Made by a program: the position numbers and the translations under genes. A stretch of DNA of 64,000 nucleotides from Patagioenas fasciata (taxonomy: Eukaryota > Chordata > Aves > Columbiformes > Columbidae). Below are positions 13,826 to 26,720 of this stretch, in pieces. The stretch covers positions 51,220,398 to 51,284,397 of the forward strand of contig NC_092521.1 in NCBI RefSeq assembly GCF_037038585.1, given 5' to 3'. Within the stretch, counting starts at the first letter, position 1. Each line of letters begins with the position of its first letter. The notes under the pieces are model-generated. The model made no database searches. It saw only the letters and a list, made by a program, of their open reading frames with translations, and had not been told where the DNA came from.

Positions 13826-16387
13826 AGTGTGTCTCCCCCAGTCTCCCTTGCTTTCATAAGTTGTAGACACCTTCTGCTTTTCCTACAGGAGGCTTCAATA
13901 TATGTGATTTGTACTGTAGGGGCCAGAACCAGGCAGCCCAGAAGACATAAGTGTAGGAGGCCCCTTGGGGATCTGAAAATGCCAAAGCAAACCTGCCAGT
14001 CCTTCTGCAGGACACTGGTGGCAAAAACATCAGTTATAATATAATTTAAATTATTTCAAGTATTTCCTTCCAATTTATTGGCTTGTATTTGCTGCCTCTT
14101 CCGCTTCCGAAAGAAATTAAAAAAAAAAAAAAAAGCTCAGGTTTTAGTTAAGCTAAAAGCCAGGCTGTGAACCCTGTGCTGAGCAACACTGCTCTAGAAG
14201 ACCCAAGAGAGACACTTTTTTTTCTCAGGAAGGCAGATAAACTTTTCCCTGTGGCTCCTGGTGCAATAGGAAAAGCTCACTGTTCTCTTACTACAGGCCT
14301 CCCTGCAAGGGCTAAGAAGAGTTTCAGACTGGAAACTTCTCCTAATTCAAGGAATATATTTAATGTGTGGCTTACTGTCCCTTGCTAGCATGACCAGAAG
14401 CAAAATTATCCTCTGTGCCTTCTCATTCAGCAACCTTTTTCTACACAGTTCAAGGCCACTGAACATCATGCTTTCCCTTAATTAGCTTTCCACTAGTTTT
14501 CATTTTAGTTGTGTTATTTTTCAGATGTATTGCAATGAGTGTTTCAAGAATTAAAATTTTACTCACTTTTTCTTTAGTGACGATCCATCACAAATCCACC
14601 TAATCTCTGCCATTAATGCCAAAGCAAAGATGAAAAAACAAAACAAAACAAAGCAAGAAGTCGGTGTGAGAAAAGAAAAAGTATGAAGTATCTCCATGAA
14701 AAGCCACATAGGAAAGGGATATAAGTGGTGTAAAGAGAAGCTAAGGGGATGCAGGAGCGAGCAGCTGGGAAACAAAAGCGGGGAGGCTGCTGGAGCAAGG
14801 CTGGTGGCAGGCGGCCCTGCGGGGAGGAAGGGGAAGTGGGAGCAGAAAAGGGAGCGTGGAGATTGTGTTTGGTCTTCGAGGAGCTCAAAGTGAGGAGTTA
14901 AGAGACGGGAAGGAAGCCAGTGAAGGCAAATAAAGACCAGAGAGCAACATAGTTTATGTAGTGAGAAGACTACTTGAGCAGTAGCATTGGGCATCGTGTG
15001 CTGGTGGACTGCATAATGTATAACCTGCATGAAGCAGCGGCTGTGATTCTTCAGGAAGGGACCTAGGAAAGAATACTGTGGCTTAATTTTAATCCTTTTT
15101 TAACCCAGGGTCTCTCCATATAAAGGATGAGCATTGTGTTGCCCTGAGCACTAAGCAGAGTGCGTTGTGTTTTGTGCATTGTCATTGATTCTAAATGCCT
15201 TTTGTGTTCTGGGGCTCTGAAAACAAAGGTCAAGTACTAGCAAATTCTGTTTTCTGTGAGAGATTTAATTAAATCCTAAGGACAAAAGCAGACTACTAGA
15301 AACAGCTATTGAGTGTGAAAGATGTGTAAATTTGCATTCCCATTTCTTAAAACCAGTTTGTACATAGCTTTGTAATATTTTTTTTAAAGCAATGACAAGA
15401 GAATAAACATCTAAAAAATCAAGATAAGTGTTACAGGTGTTATTTTCTGCATGTAAGTTAATTGTGCACTACAGGCTTGGAAAGAGATGCTAGGAAACAG
15501 AGCGAGGAAGCACATGTAGTAGGATGGAACCGTTTCTGAATATAGTTTTTGTCCTAGTAGTTTAGTGAGTGTAAATTGTAGGGCTTGAAAGTGACTGGGC
15601 TGCCTAAGATTTTTTTGTCCTTTAATAGACAACAGCAGCAAACCAGAGGGTTTCAGCAATTAATAGCACTCTGCTAATCAGAACTTCCTCATGAATAACT
15701 GGAGTAAATTGCCTAGTTAACTCTGCTGTGGAATACTCAGGACTCACTGAGTAGAAAACATTTTTCACTTGTTCAATATCGAGACAATTTTGTATGAACC
15801 TACTGTGCTTTAGAGCATTTGAATTTTCCCATACCAACCCATTTTTTCTTGTTTAAATAACAAGAAATGAAACAATGTATTAAGAAAAGCCAAGTTATTG
15901 AAACTGCAGTTAACTTACCAACAGGTAGGAACCAAGAGACACCACACAGCTGTTCCAATTCAACACACACTGATCCTTCTGCTTAACAGGTGATAAGGAG
16001 GGAATTCTTGTTGAGCTGGTGATAAGGCTGCCTCTGAAGCAAAGAGGATCATCTTATAAATCTAGCCATGCCAGTGCATGAACTTGGGAAGATAGAGAGG
16101 ATGAAGTCATCTGTTTATGGGAGCAAGAAACCATCCAGTTTACCCACAGTTTTGCGACTATGTATGAGTAATGCAGCTCCTTCTCCCAGCGTAGGATTCG
16201 ATGTACAGGAAAAGTCTCACAGACGGTGGGTCTAAAACCAGACAAGTTGGAATATGCCACAATCAAGGAACAGTTGGGGACCTGGAGGTGGGGAGCAGAT
16301 CACATTCCAGCACCCTGAGTCTATCTGGGAGGTCACCCTTCCAAAGCACAGCCTCAAACTCTCTGCAGATGCAAGGGCAGACATATT
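13826..16387. other. Intergenic sequence, no gene recognised
   Basis: No exon or repeat family recognised. An A-run lies at about 14,117-14,134, and a purine-rich stretch on the + strand at about 14,690-14,930 produces a long but low-complexity open frame on the opposite strand that I do not believe is coding. Confidence 0.55.
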
Positions 16388-16630
16388 TCATAGAATCATA
16401 GAATGTCCCGAGTTGGAAGGAACCCACAAGGATCATCGAGTCCAACTCCTGTCCCTGCATAGGACAACCCCAAAATTCACACCTTGTGGCTGAGGGAATT
16501 ATCCAAATGCTTCTTGAATGTTGTCAGGCTTGGGGCCATGACTGCTTCCTTGGGGAGCTTGTTCCAGTGCTCCACCACCCTCTGGGTGAAGAACCTTTTC
16601 CCAGTATCCAAACTGAACCTCCTCCTTCAC
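16388..16630 (-). mobile_element. CR1 LINE 3' fragment (second subfamily)
   Basis: An antisense CR1 3' end starting with tcatagaatcatagaatg. It differs from the copies at 1-580 in having the gtcccgagttggaagg and atcgagtccaactcctgtcc blocks, so it belongs to a different CR1 subfamily, the same as the copy at 52,741-53,442. The 5' boundary near 16,630 is approximate. Confidence 0.9.
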
Positions 16631-17662
16631 AGGACACCAGCCCTTGTGACAGCCAGACCAGCACATAGCGGTTGGGGGGTGACAATGAACCTGTTACATT
16701 TTACCTGGAAGCTAACCGACAGCCAGTGCAGACCTGCTAGCCCCTCTCTGTTCCACTACGGCATTCTCTTTAATAAATATGCTGTTGTTGTGCGCTGGGG
16801 TGGTCTTCTCCCACGCTTCCCGCACAGCTCCGCAGCTCTGTGCAGAGAGAGGCGGCTTGCAGACGTCCGTGCCGGCAGACATGACTCATTTTGGGGAGTC
16901 TGCGTATGGGGTTTTGCAACAGTCTGATCAGGACATGACGAAGACAGTAACAAAGCGTGTGCTCAGAAGTACAAGGCACCCCACCACGTTCACAGAGATG
17001 CTACAAAGATGACTGCTGTGAAATGATCTGCCGCCTGCTGGGGGTGAGGTGGGAGGATTAAAACCTCCACCCAGCTGAGAAAGACAGCAGCTAACAGCTG
17101 ATCATCTCCTCCACTGCACAAGACCGATGTTTTTGGCCTCATTTTCCCATAGTGTGGTGTTACCTCCAGAGCAGACGGCTCTCCCTCAGGCTCGGTCCGC
17201 TCTCAACGAGCCCAAATGAAAGGCTGGAATGTATGGCTCATGTCACACGAACAGGAGGGGGATTTCAAATTGACAAGAGGCAGAGCGCACACCATTCTGG
17301 TAGGAGATCCTCTGGATGCAGGTTTGCAGAACCAATTTAAAGATGGTTGCACTAACTGCTGTGTGAATGATAAGACTGTGATGTGTCAGAGCCTTTTAGG
17401 AATGAGTCAAGAAGGAAACAGTAACAGCTAACCAAGAATAATCATGTAGTCATCAAATAGTAGAAATATTGGCCACAAGGCATTCTTGCCATATTTACCT
17501 GCACTGCAGATAACATCAGTGACCACTGTTATAATTGCATGACTTTTTATAATTGGATGGACTTCTGTTTGGAATTCCTATATTCAAATTACTGAATCTA
17601 CAAGTACCATGTCCAAACTATTAGAGAGTCCAGGTTTGTTTCAGTGAAAAAAAAAGTCTCAT
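16631..17662. other. Intergenic sequence, no gene recognised
   Basis: Unique-looking sequence without a recognisable exon. It has one AP-1-like tgactcat at about 16,882, which on its own is weak evidence of a regulatory role. Confidence 0.5.
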
Positions 17663-17916
17663 GTTTATCCCATTTGATGCAGTTCCCATCACTCTTTTGT
17701 AGTGGCCTTTCCACCATTTTCTCCCCACAGGAAGGCAGCAGCATCATGCTGCCCGCGCCGTAAAGTGACCACAGCAATTCAGACCACGTCCGCACCACGC
17801 TTGGCAGATGTGATGGTGTAATCCAGCTGTCTGAAGAACAGCTGCATGAAGCTGTGGCAACATGGACTTCAGGGGCCGGGCAAGTAACACAACAGCTAGC
17901 GGAGGCTGATTTTGCC
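17663..17916 (+). repeat. Left arm of imperfect inverted repeat
   Basis: The reverse complement of this segment aligns along its length with 17,999-18,255, with an 82 bp spacer. The best-matching part is 17,757-17,830 against 18,091-18,170, roughly 85% identical by eye (shared core tggtgcggacgtggtctga on the arm-2 strand). The outer parts are more diverged. Many differences are transitions at CpG, which suggests age. I do not recognise the family. It could be a fold-back DNA transposon or an old inverted duplication. Confidence 0.7.
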
Positions 17917-17998
17917 ACTGTGGGTACCTCAGCCAGCTGATTAGAAACATGTCTGGAGGCACAGAGTTGTACGTTCCTTTTCTGCAGGCACATTTGCG

Positions 17999-18255
17999 GG
18001 CAAAAGGACCAACTTCTAGTCTGCTGACCTGGGGCTATCAGGCACCTCAGGGCGATGTGGGGTAAGAGGATGCAACTGCTGTGACATCAGCCAGCTGGAT
18101 TACACCATCACGTCTGCCAGCATGGTGCGGACGTGGTCTGAGTTGCTGCGGAGTTTTTACAGTGCAGGCAGTATGATGTCGCTACCTTCATAAGGGTACA
18201 AAAAAATGGCATGGCCACCACAAAGGAATACTGGGAACTACATAAAATTAGGTAC
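17999..18255 (-). repeat. Right arm of imperfect inverted repeat
   Basis: Partner of 17,663-17,916. The outer end (cataaaattaggtac near 18,241) matches the reversed outer end of the left arm (catcaaatgggataaac). Both arms can be read as short peptide stretches, but in both the frame is broken, so I do not call a gene. Confidence 0.7.
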
Positions 18256-19799
18256 TTACTACTTGTAGTCTCAATAATTTGTTTAAAAGCACTTTCTCTA
18301 GTTCCAAATTATTCTCAATCCATAGTTTCACCAAAGTTTGGCACACAAAACGGAGTGTTTGCAGAGGTGTGATAATATAACTCTATACAAACGATGCTTT
18401 TGTATATGCGTTTTCACAGGTATGTTTTCATTTTATGAGACTCTTGAGGGACAGCTTTGCTTGCCATGCTACCTGTTGTTTCTATGCTAAAGGTGCCAGA
18501 ACATTGGCCGGAAGCAGTTTTGCAAGCATTCGTATGGCTACAGGCCACGAATGAGTCAATCACCTTGTACATTTTTTTTAATCCAGGGCTTTACAGAGCA
18601 GCCTCATCTACTCTTATGGTGCACTATGGTATGTTAGGAGTGTCATTACAAACCTACTGTGAAGAAAAGGGCAAACATGAATTTTCAAGAGATTGCAACA
18701 CAAGGTTTGGACAGAAGATTTTAAATGTAATTCTGCCCTTTAAAAAAACCCCTCTTTCTGACACAGTCACTCTAGAAAGAAGATATTACATACAACATAA
18801 GACACTCAAAAAGAAGCTCATGTAAACATTTTAGAGTGTTTCTTAGCATTTTTTTTTCTTTCTCCTTGCTTCCTCCATATTTCCAAGCTCCTAATAATGC
18901 CTTTTACCTGCACACTCATCCACCCGACATACTCAAAGCACAGTTACACTTAGAGGGAAATCACACCGTTCATTTCCAGGTCTAGTGACACCCCTAACAG
19001 AGTTTGCTATGGATTTTGCATTATGTGCAGACTGTGCCGGGTTTCCAGGGCCGGAGTCTGCTGAGCTGGAACCCTGCTGAGTGCTGGAGGGAGAGTTTGC
19101 TGCACTGTCAGCTGTGCTGGAAGCATTCCTGACCTGTGCCAGGTGCCAGCGCCTGCTCAGAGGCAGCTTAGGATGATCCTGCCATTCCCCAGTCCTGGTG
19201 AATAGGCTATATTTGAGGATAAGTAAGCTGAGTTGGCTCTTTTTTCACCTTGGCCTAAAAACTTGCCATCAAGAAAGTATTACTTGGGGTCTGCCACACT
19301 CCCAAAATGGATCTCAGCAAGAGGCCCGTTCCTGGTCTTTAGTTTGTCCCTTTGTCAGGTTATTTTTGCTCTCATCAAACTAGGAGTCTATGGGACTACT
19401 TCTCCATCTCAAACCAGTTCCAGGAAGTACCGCTCATTTTAAGTAATCAGCATAATAATGGGGTAATATCAATATAAAATTGCCACCTTCCAAGTATTAA
19501 GAGTTGAATTGCCCAACAGACCCACATGGTGTTTTGCAACAAGAAGTAGGAAGTTTAGTGTCTTTTATCTTTGAGAAGGAAAGAGAAGAACAAAGAGATT
19601 AACCCTTTGATCCAAGACCTGAGAAGGAGCTTGTTCACACTTCCAAACACATAGTTTTATTCCTGTGATTACACCTATAAAACTTCCATTTGTGGGGTTT
19701 GGGTTGTCATGGCCAAATGAAAACAGAATTATAATAAAAATCAAATTTAAATAAATAATCAAATTTTAAATAAAAATAAAATTTAAACCCTCTCTGTCC
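18256..19799. other. Intergenic sequence, no gene recognised
   Basis: No repeat family or exon recognised. The open frame at 18,457-18,825 (122 codons) shows no known motif and no splice or promoter context. An AT-rich low-complexity run lies at about 19,725-19,790, immediately before the CR1. Confidence 0.5.
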
Positions 19800-20291
19800 T
19801 CTAAGGCCCCTCAGTTCAAGAAGGACAGGGAACTGCTGGAGAGAGTCCAGCGTAGGGCAACAAAGATGATGAAGGGAGTGGAGCATCTCCCTTATGAGGA
19901 AAGACTGAGGGAGCTGGGTCTCTTTAGCTTGGAGGAGACTGAGGGGTGACCTCATTAATGTTTACAAATATATAAAGGGTGAGTGTCATGAGGATGGAGC
20001 CAGGCTCTTCTCGGTGACAACCAATGATAGGACAAGGGGCAATGGGTGCAAACTGGAACACAAAAGGTTCCACTTAAATTTGAGAAGAAACTTCTTCTCA
20101 GTAAGGGTGACAGAGCACTGGAACAGGCTGCCCAGGGAGGTTGTGGAGTCTCCTCCTCTGGAGACATTCAAAACCCGCCTGGACACCTTCCTGTGTAACC
20201 TCATCTAGGTGTTCCTGCTCCAGCAGGGGGATTGGATTGGATGATCTTTTGAAGACCCTTCCAATCCCTAACATTCTGTGATTCTGTGATT
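19800..20291 (+). mobile_element. CR1 LINE, 3' ~490 bp, frameshifted
   Basis: A near-copy of 13,335-13,825, sense orientation, ending in attctgtgattctgtgatt. Compared with that copy it has a 5-base deletion near 19,937 (after tttagcttgga), which shifts the ORF2 frame. It also has a 3-base insertion near 20,095. It is therefore a dead, 5'-truncated retrotransposon copy. Confidence 0.95.
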
Positions 20292-23200
20292 TCAAAGCTT
20301 ACAGATGTGCTATAGGAGTAGTAAAGCTCTACAAACATAACCACAGTGGTAGTGTCAGTGTAAAATAACTGTTATTAGATTGTCTAGTGGCATGAGATTA
20401 ACAGAAGAATTTCAAAATATCCTGAGTGTGAACAAAATCACTAGTTCAGCTTCTGTGATTTCATTATTAAAAGCCACCAAAAATTACTAGATTGGCTCAT
20501 TTATAATTCCTGCGGTTGCAATGAATTTGAATTCCTTGTTGGTGACTAAACTTCCTAAAGGATTTTTTTTTATGACTATCTGGAAGATAGTCATATGAAA
20601 CACATGAGTTTTTTAAAACTGCATATTTAGTGCCATTTGGGTGTCTTAAATTTAAGACACAAGCCATACAGAATCAAATGAAGCTTCATGATATAAAAGA
20701 AGCTGGCTAATACTTGTGTTGCCAAACTTTACAATGTGAATGTCAAGAACTGCAGCTTCCACTGTTCTGCCATATGACCATATGAAGCCCACTCCATTCA
20801 TTCCAGCAAAGTTATGAAATGTGTAATTTAGAAGTTAATTATCCGTTAAAGTCTGAAACTCTTAAATACTTCCCAGGTCCAAGATAAAAACATGGCTTTT
20901 AATGGGTTTGACATAGTCTTCAGCGGAACAAAGCATTCACAGGGAGTGTAGATATTGAGGACAACGTATGAAAAACCAAAGCCAGGAGTTTACTTTTAAA
21001 CTGAGCCCAGTTTACTTTTAACTTTTGTCTTCAGAAGAACAACTATTTGAGTAAGGACTGCAAAACTAATCCAACCACAGGAAATGTGATATGTGTACGT
21101 GGAGGAAGCAGGAGTAAGGTGGGGTGGAAGAAATTTGTTCTGGGAGAGAGCACTTAGGGTTAAGAACTGGAGAAATAAGAAGATAAATTCTTACTCTTGT
21201 AGGAGATTGATAGCTAACAAATTAATAGCAGAGGAGAATGTCAGATTCATGATAGCTTAATCTGCAAAGAGGTCTATAATGATGGCAATCACTCTACTTA
21301 TAAACTACATTAAAAGACACAAATAATAGCTTACTTATGTTTTATATCCTGATAGATGGTACTATCAGGAGATTCATTTTCAGCTCCCGCTTTAATATAG
21401 TCCTAACATTCTGAAACTTTCATTTTTTTTTTGTTTCTCCAGGCTATTTTTTTCCATGGCTTTTCTTCCACTTAAGAGTTGAGTTTGTTTGGGTTTTTGA
21501 AGATTTTGAGCGAGAAGTACTTGGGCCATTTTTAAGCTCTGGGATAGTAAAAATAAAAAACTTTTTCCCAGGGTAAAAGAAGAATTTCTGGCATCTTAAC
21601 GGTTTCTGTACCCACCAAGTGGCTTCAGTGGGAAAACAGTATTTGCCACGGAAATTGTCCTTACTGAGGTATGAAGCTTTCAGCATTCCAGTGGAATTTT
21701 GTTTTGATTTGATTTAAAATCACTCTGTGAGCTTTTGCCATACATTGGTCACAGGCTTTTTCTTCTGCAGAAAAGCAAAGGGAGCCTGCACTGTATATGT
21801 AATTGTGGTTAGTATTGGCCTGAGCCATATGGTGACCAGATATTTATCCTGTGGATTGCTATCTCTCTCTGGGCTCACAGCTCCCCTCCTTTTCAGATAG
21901 AGCAAAAGTTACTTTGGGAGTGCCTATACTGCATTGTTTATACAACTATGCCCTTGTCTGCTGGCAGCAAACTCATCTGTGTTTGCACCGGAGCAGACAA
22001 TCCCATCCAGTTTACTTCCTCCATTGCAACAGTTTGTTTTCAGACCCAACCCTCTTCATCACACCGGGCGAAAGTTCCAAAAGGTGATAATTTTGCCTAT
22101 TTCTAGCTCATTCAAGAAAAAGGAACAAGGTAAGTGTGCCCCATTTCTTATTCATTGCTCACCGCACACAGGCAGTGGGAACTGTTTCTCCTCAGGTTTC
22201 CAGTGCTGGATGCAAAAAAGAAAAAAGCACTACAGTGCGTGAAAACTGGCTGCACTGTGACAGGAAACAGCAACTGCCCTTTGTCAAGAAGCTGAGATAC
22301 TTCGAAATAGGAAAGATCACATGCCAGGAGCCTTGCATCTTTATTGAAGCTAGTGACAAGCAGGAAAAACATACATATTTATATATCTCTATGTATATCT
22401 TGCACTGTTTCAGCATCTACGGATGTTTGAAAGATATTACTTTTGCTGAGCAAATCCATGCCACATTTCTTTTGATCGATTATATCCAAATCTGTCTTAT
22501 TTTGCCTAGGTAATTTCTATTCTATTTCTACTCTATTCTGGCTCCTACATTTTGCCTCATCCTGGAAGAACCAACATGCCTTTTTTAAATGTGCAAATGA
22601 TATGACTAATATCTATCACATTGCTTTCTCTCTCCTATTGATAGGGCATTTTAATGTGTTCACTACTCAGAGCACCTTGCACCTCAAGCTCACAGTCTGT
22701 AATTCCTTGAGGAGTTTTTTTGGAGCATAGCTGAACCCCCAGGGGAGGCGAGGGGGCTGCCCTGCAGTCAAGTGTGTCTGTGGCTTTAAATCAGCCACCT
22801 ACAGCCAGCAGCTTCACTACCTCATGCAGTTTTTTTTCCTAGATTTTGCAAATACACTGCCATCAATGTTGGTATGATTTTATCAAAAGGCCTTTCTGTT
22901 GCACAGATGAGCTTTAGCAATGGTAAAATGTTTGCCCAAGGACTGGATTTGTTGACCACAGTTGTCATCTCAGAGCTTCGAGCAATACTGGACCATGCAA
23001 ATAAGTGTCTACAGGACTAGAGCTGAGGCAAACCTGAGCCAGCTTTGTACAGCAAACCAGAAGAGAGGGTGGTGCACCAATGGCAGCCTGAATGTGATGT
23101 GATTTAGCTGCTGCAGGTTTCATGTTGACTGAATAGGAAGTTGAATGTGAAGGTAGATCAAGTGTTACTAACTTGGCCAAATACGGTGAACAGGATATAG

Positions 23201-25524
23201 TCTCATTTCTGCCTTGTGTAACTCTGCTGAAGTCAGTAGTTACATCAGGAACTCCAGCATCCCAGCCTTTTCTCTCATTCTGAGACTGCATGCATTTGAA
23301 AGATGCATACTCAGTGACCAAAAAAAATCTAGATGGCCTTTGACTTTATTACAAGCTCTTTCACTTCATTTTTCTTAGCTTTTGCATGAGAGGATGGGGG
23401 TAACAGTGCCTCCTCAGAGGGGGGCCAGCCAGTACTTGTCGAGTATTCCACTGCTCTTGTGCTCTTGCTGTTTGCTCATTTCCTGAAATGGGCACTCCTG
23501 AAACCTCTTATGAGGCACAGGCTTTTAAATCTAAGGTACACAGATGCTTTTTACACAATAAACACTATTACATGTACTTTTTATAAGTATGCCATGATGT
23601 TTTAGAGGAAGCAAATATAGTAATTCTACAGTTTACCCATTTTCTGCATTTAATAGTAAATTGTAATCTCTGCCAATCAATCAGCTCTAAACTCAATATC
23701 AATTTGTCACATTTGTATCACGCTAAAAGCAAGACCATTTAAATATCTTATAAAATAGGCAAGACAACATGGATATGAGGACTATGATTCCTGTTTTGTT
23801 AAGGATTCTCAGTTCACTTGTTTACTAAGCATGGACATGAGCTTACATAGAGACACTTCCAAGAATTAAGAGACTACATGCTTTTGAAGAGAGAAAAAAT
23901 TGTTTTTCAGGCCTACATGCTTGATCAGTGTTATCAGGTCATAGATGTGTTGAGTAATTTCCATTTCACTCAGCAAAAGATAACTCAATTACAAAACACG
24001 TGACACAACAAATGCAGGAAGAAGGAATTACTAATTTTTAGTTTATTTGTTATGAGGAATGAAAAAACATCGTGTTAATGCACTATGATTGGTTACATAG
24101 GATGGAACTTCATAAGACTTCTAATGGCCAACACTGTGCAAGTTCCTAATCCTACAGATGCAAAGAGTCTGACTGAAGTTCATGAAAACGTGCTTCGAGA
24201 TCCAAGCACGTGAATGAGCATTCACTGGATTAGAAACTATTACATTACACTGTCAAGTTACAATGGGAGCACTTAACCTATACCAGACACCACACCAGAC
24301 ACTTAACCTATACCTGCTTCCAAAATTAGAATTTATTTTCCATTTTGCTCTTTGTAGCCAAAGCCTCCCTGTTATGTTTTCAAAGCAATGCTCTGCGTTT
24401 CCTAGACAGCTTGGAGAAGTACCTGCCACACAAATTCTATTCTATTTGAGACAGACAGACAGACCAGCACTTTTACTCTACCATAGTTGTGAGAAAAGCC
24501 CCGTCTGACAGATGTGTGTGAAACCCGGTGCGTCTGCACACAGCTGAACACAAACACAGCAGCTTCCCTCACCACAAGCACTGGAAAAGGCACTTAGGTC
24601 TACTGGTCAAATGGCAAGATCCTTCACTGGCAAACAAATATGAGTCTGGGCCTGTCCAATGCTCAGCTCTCGCATCTCAGTGAATTCTCCAAGTTGCTAA
24701 GTCAATGGGATGGTGCTTCTCTCCACTTCACTGTGTCAAAACTGGGCTGCTGTAAAAGAAGTAATGCAAGATGCAATGGGCAAGTGAGAGTAAGACCCAT
24801 GTAGCTTTGTTGCAGGGAGGCCTGGAGATGATGGAAGAAGTTTTGCATTTCCAAGACTACCTATATGTTTTGCTACAGACATTGGATAAAACACATGAGC
24901 AGTATCTGGAGCACAGCTCAGGACTGTGTCACTTCAGGCTTCCTCATCCTTATTCTATTACAGGCCTCATGAATTTTACATTCTTTACAGCTACGTGCTT
25001 CCAATCACCCTGCTGAGGCCTTGCATCCTCCCTGTGTATCTTTTAATGCCTAAACCAGGTGTCCAGGAGCACTGAGAACTTATATCTCTAACAATGACTT
25101 TCATCTTGTTTAATATTGTAAGAAGGGAGGATTTTATTTCTGTTTCAAGAATTACTTGCTGCATCATATATGAAATGATCCCAAGCCTACACCCTGTAGC
25201 TTGTGGAGTACATGCAATGTTCTCTTTGGACTGTGGTTGTTGAAATCGAACATCTGCACTTCCAAGAGCGACCAAACCCTCTGAATCAAAGAGCTGTGGT
25301 AATAGCTAGCACAAAGAGTGAAAGTAAACATGAGTGTAACGTTGTTATAGCATGTATTTTTGCTTTAACCATACATACTTCTCATTAGAAAAAAAAGTTG
25401 CAGGCAGTTGTGGACAAAAAAAAAAAAGGCAAAATGTACAATGCCAATGCTTTCACACTGCATTTTTTCTTCGAATAAAACAAGATAGCCAGTAGTGAAT
25501 ATCCATGATTGAATAGCTCAAACT
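20292..25524. other. Intergenic sequence, no gene recognised
   Basis: About 5.2 kb without a recognisable gene. Minor features are a 30 bp direct repeat start (acttaacctatacc at 24,271 and 24,301), a (GACA)4 run near 24,449, and an A-run at about 25,418-25,429. Confidence 0.55.
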
Positions 25525-25635
25525 GCTACAAACTATTCCTACATTTATACAGTCCAAAATTATGCTTGGCCCTTTGAAGGCAACCACGAGGCTGATGCGA
25601 CCCCCAGTGAAAATGAGTTTGACACTCCAGCCCTA
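25525..25635 (-). mobile_element. Probable hAT-type DNA transposon remnant
   Basis: The stretch ctttgaaggcaaccacgagg, then gctgatgcgacccccagtga, then aaatgagtttgacactccag resembles, reversed, the terminal part of an old amniote non-autonomous hAT (Charlie-like) element whose end reads roughly like tgtcaaactca followed by a GC-rich block. The match is from memory of the repeat type. I cannot name the family, and the left boundary is uncertain. The other terminus was not found. Confidence 0.45.
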
Positions 25636-26079
25636 GAACTTGGCTATAGATCATTTGTTTCTTAATTATGACTTGGAAAATAACTCATAGTGCTGCTAGT
25701 GACGCAGGTTTGCTACTGGCAACTGTTCAGTGACCAGAGATTAATGATTTGCCATTCTCTACATGATTTTGAGTGACCTTTGTAAAAACACCATTGCCAC
25801 TTCTGGAACAGCAGTGGAAGTCAAAGGACTAAACCAGTACAGCGGACTCCGTTTAATATTATTTGAAATAATTTCTTTACTTGAATTTCCTTATTTGAAT
25901 AAACGGTTCCTGCTGCAGTCCCAGAGTAAGGTTTAAGCTGGAAACACTGAGATAAGCTGCACAGGTTATGTATTAAATGCTGTATGTCTCTCTTATTTCC
26001 AAGTCAGGTGTGCTCCCTTGCGCATGACTCTCGTCAGGGCATAAGCTGGAATGCTCTGAACTTCTGGTGTTGGACAAGG
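25636..26079. other. Unique sequence before the CpG island
   Basis: AT-rich sequence with nothing recognisable. CG content rises sharply after about 26,080. Confidence 0.5.
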
Positions 26080-26681
26080 TAGCCTCTCCTTCCCCGGGCG
26101 CACAGAATCCGAGCAGCAGCAGTTAGAAGAGCCAACTTCTCCAGCCCCCCTCTCAATCTGGGCCACCTACAGACGGCTGCCCAGGGCCGTGTCCCGCCCG
26201 CGTGTGAAGATCTCCGAGGCCGAAGCCCCTCGAAGCTCCCTGGGCACCCTGAACTGGGTGACCCCACAGGCTAGCAGGCACCTGTCCCACCCCGTCAGCG
26301 AGCAGAGCCTCGCACTGTGCACCGCTCGCCTGCCCGATCGCAAAGCCGGGCCCGCGCCGCGGGGCGGGGGGGGGCCGGCCGCGCTGTTCCTCGCAAAGGC
26401 GCGGGCAGCTTTGAGGCGCCCTCAGGGATCCGGGTTAGCCGTACGGCGGGCAACGTCCTCTCCCAGCACCCTGCCAACCGCCGCCTTCCGACTCCCGACT
26501 GGAACGGCCGCGCTCCCCGATGGGACGCGGGCCCGTCGCTCCGCGCACGCCTTCGCGCGCACGCAACGCCCGCCGGAACCGCCCAAAGGCTGGCAGGGGG
26601 GAGGCACACAGAGGCGCGCTTCGCCCCACTTCCAGCAGGCCCCAGCGCCGCCGCCTAACTGCGGAACCCGCCCCGCTTCTA

Positions 26682-26720
26682 CCGGGGCCGGGGCCGGGGC
26701 CGGGGCCGGGGCCGGGGCCG
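26682..26720 (+). repeat. (GGGGCC)6 hexanucleotide repeat
   Basis: Six perfect GGGGCC units at 26,684-26,719, flanked by partial units. The + strand has six runs of four G separated by CC, so it can form G-quadruplexes. The unit is the same hexanucleotide as the C9orf72 repeat of human ALS/FTD. It lies about 230 bp upstream of the NRF1-type site, so it is probably promoter rather than ROCK1 transcript. Confidence 0.97.

Noticed and set aside
14563-15030. 155-codon minus-strand open frame with hydrophobic C-terminus
   Set aside because: It is the complement of a purine-rich low-complexity stretch, which gives Leu/Phe/Ser/Pro-rich translations by composition.
17598-17993. 131-codon minus-strand frame over the inverted repeat
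   Set aside because: The equivalent frame is interrupted in the other arm, and no known domain is visible.
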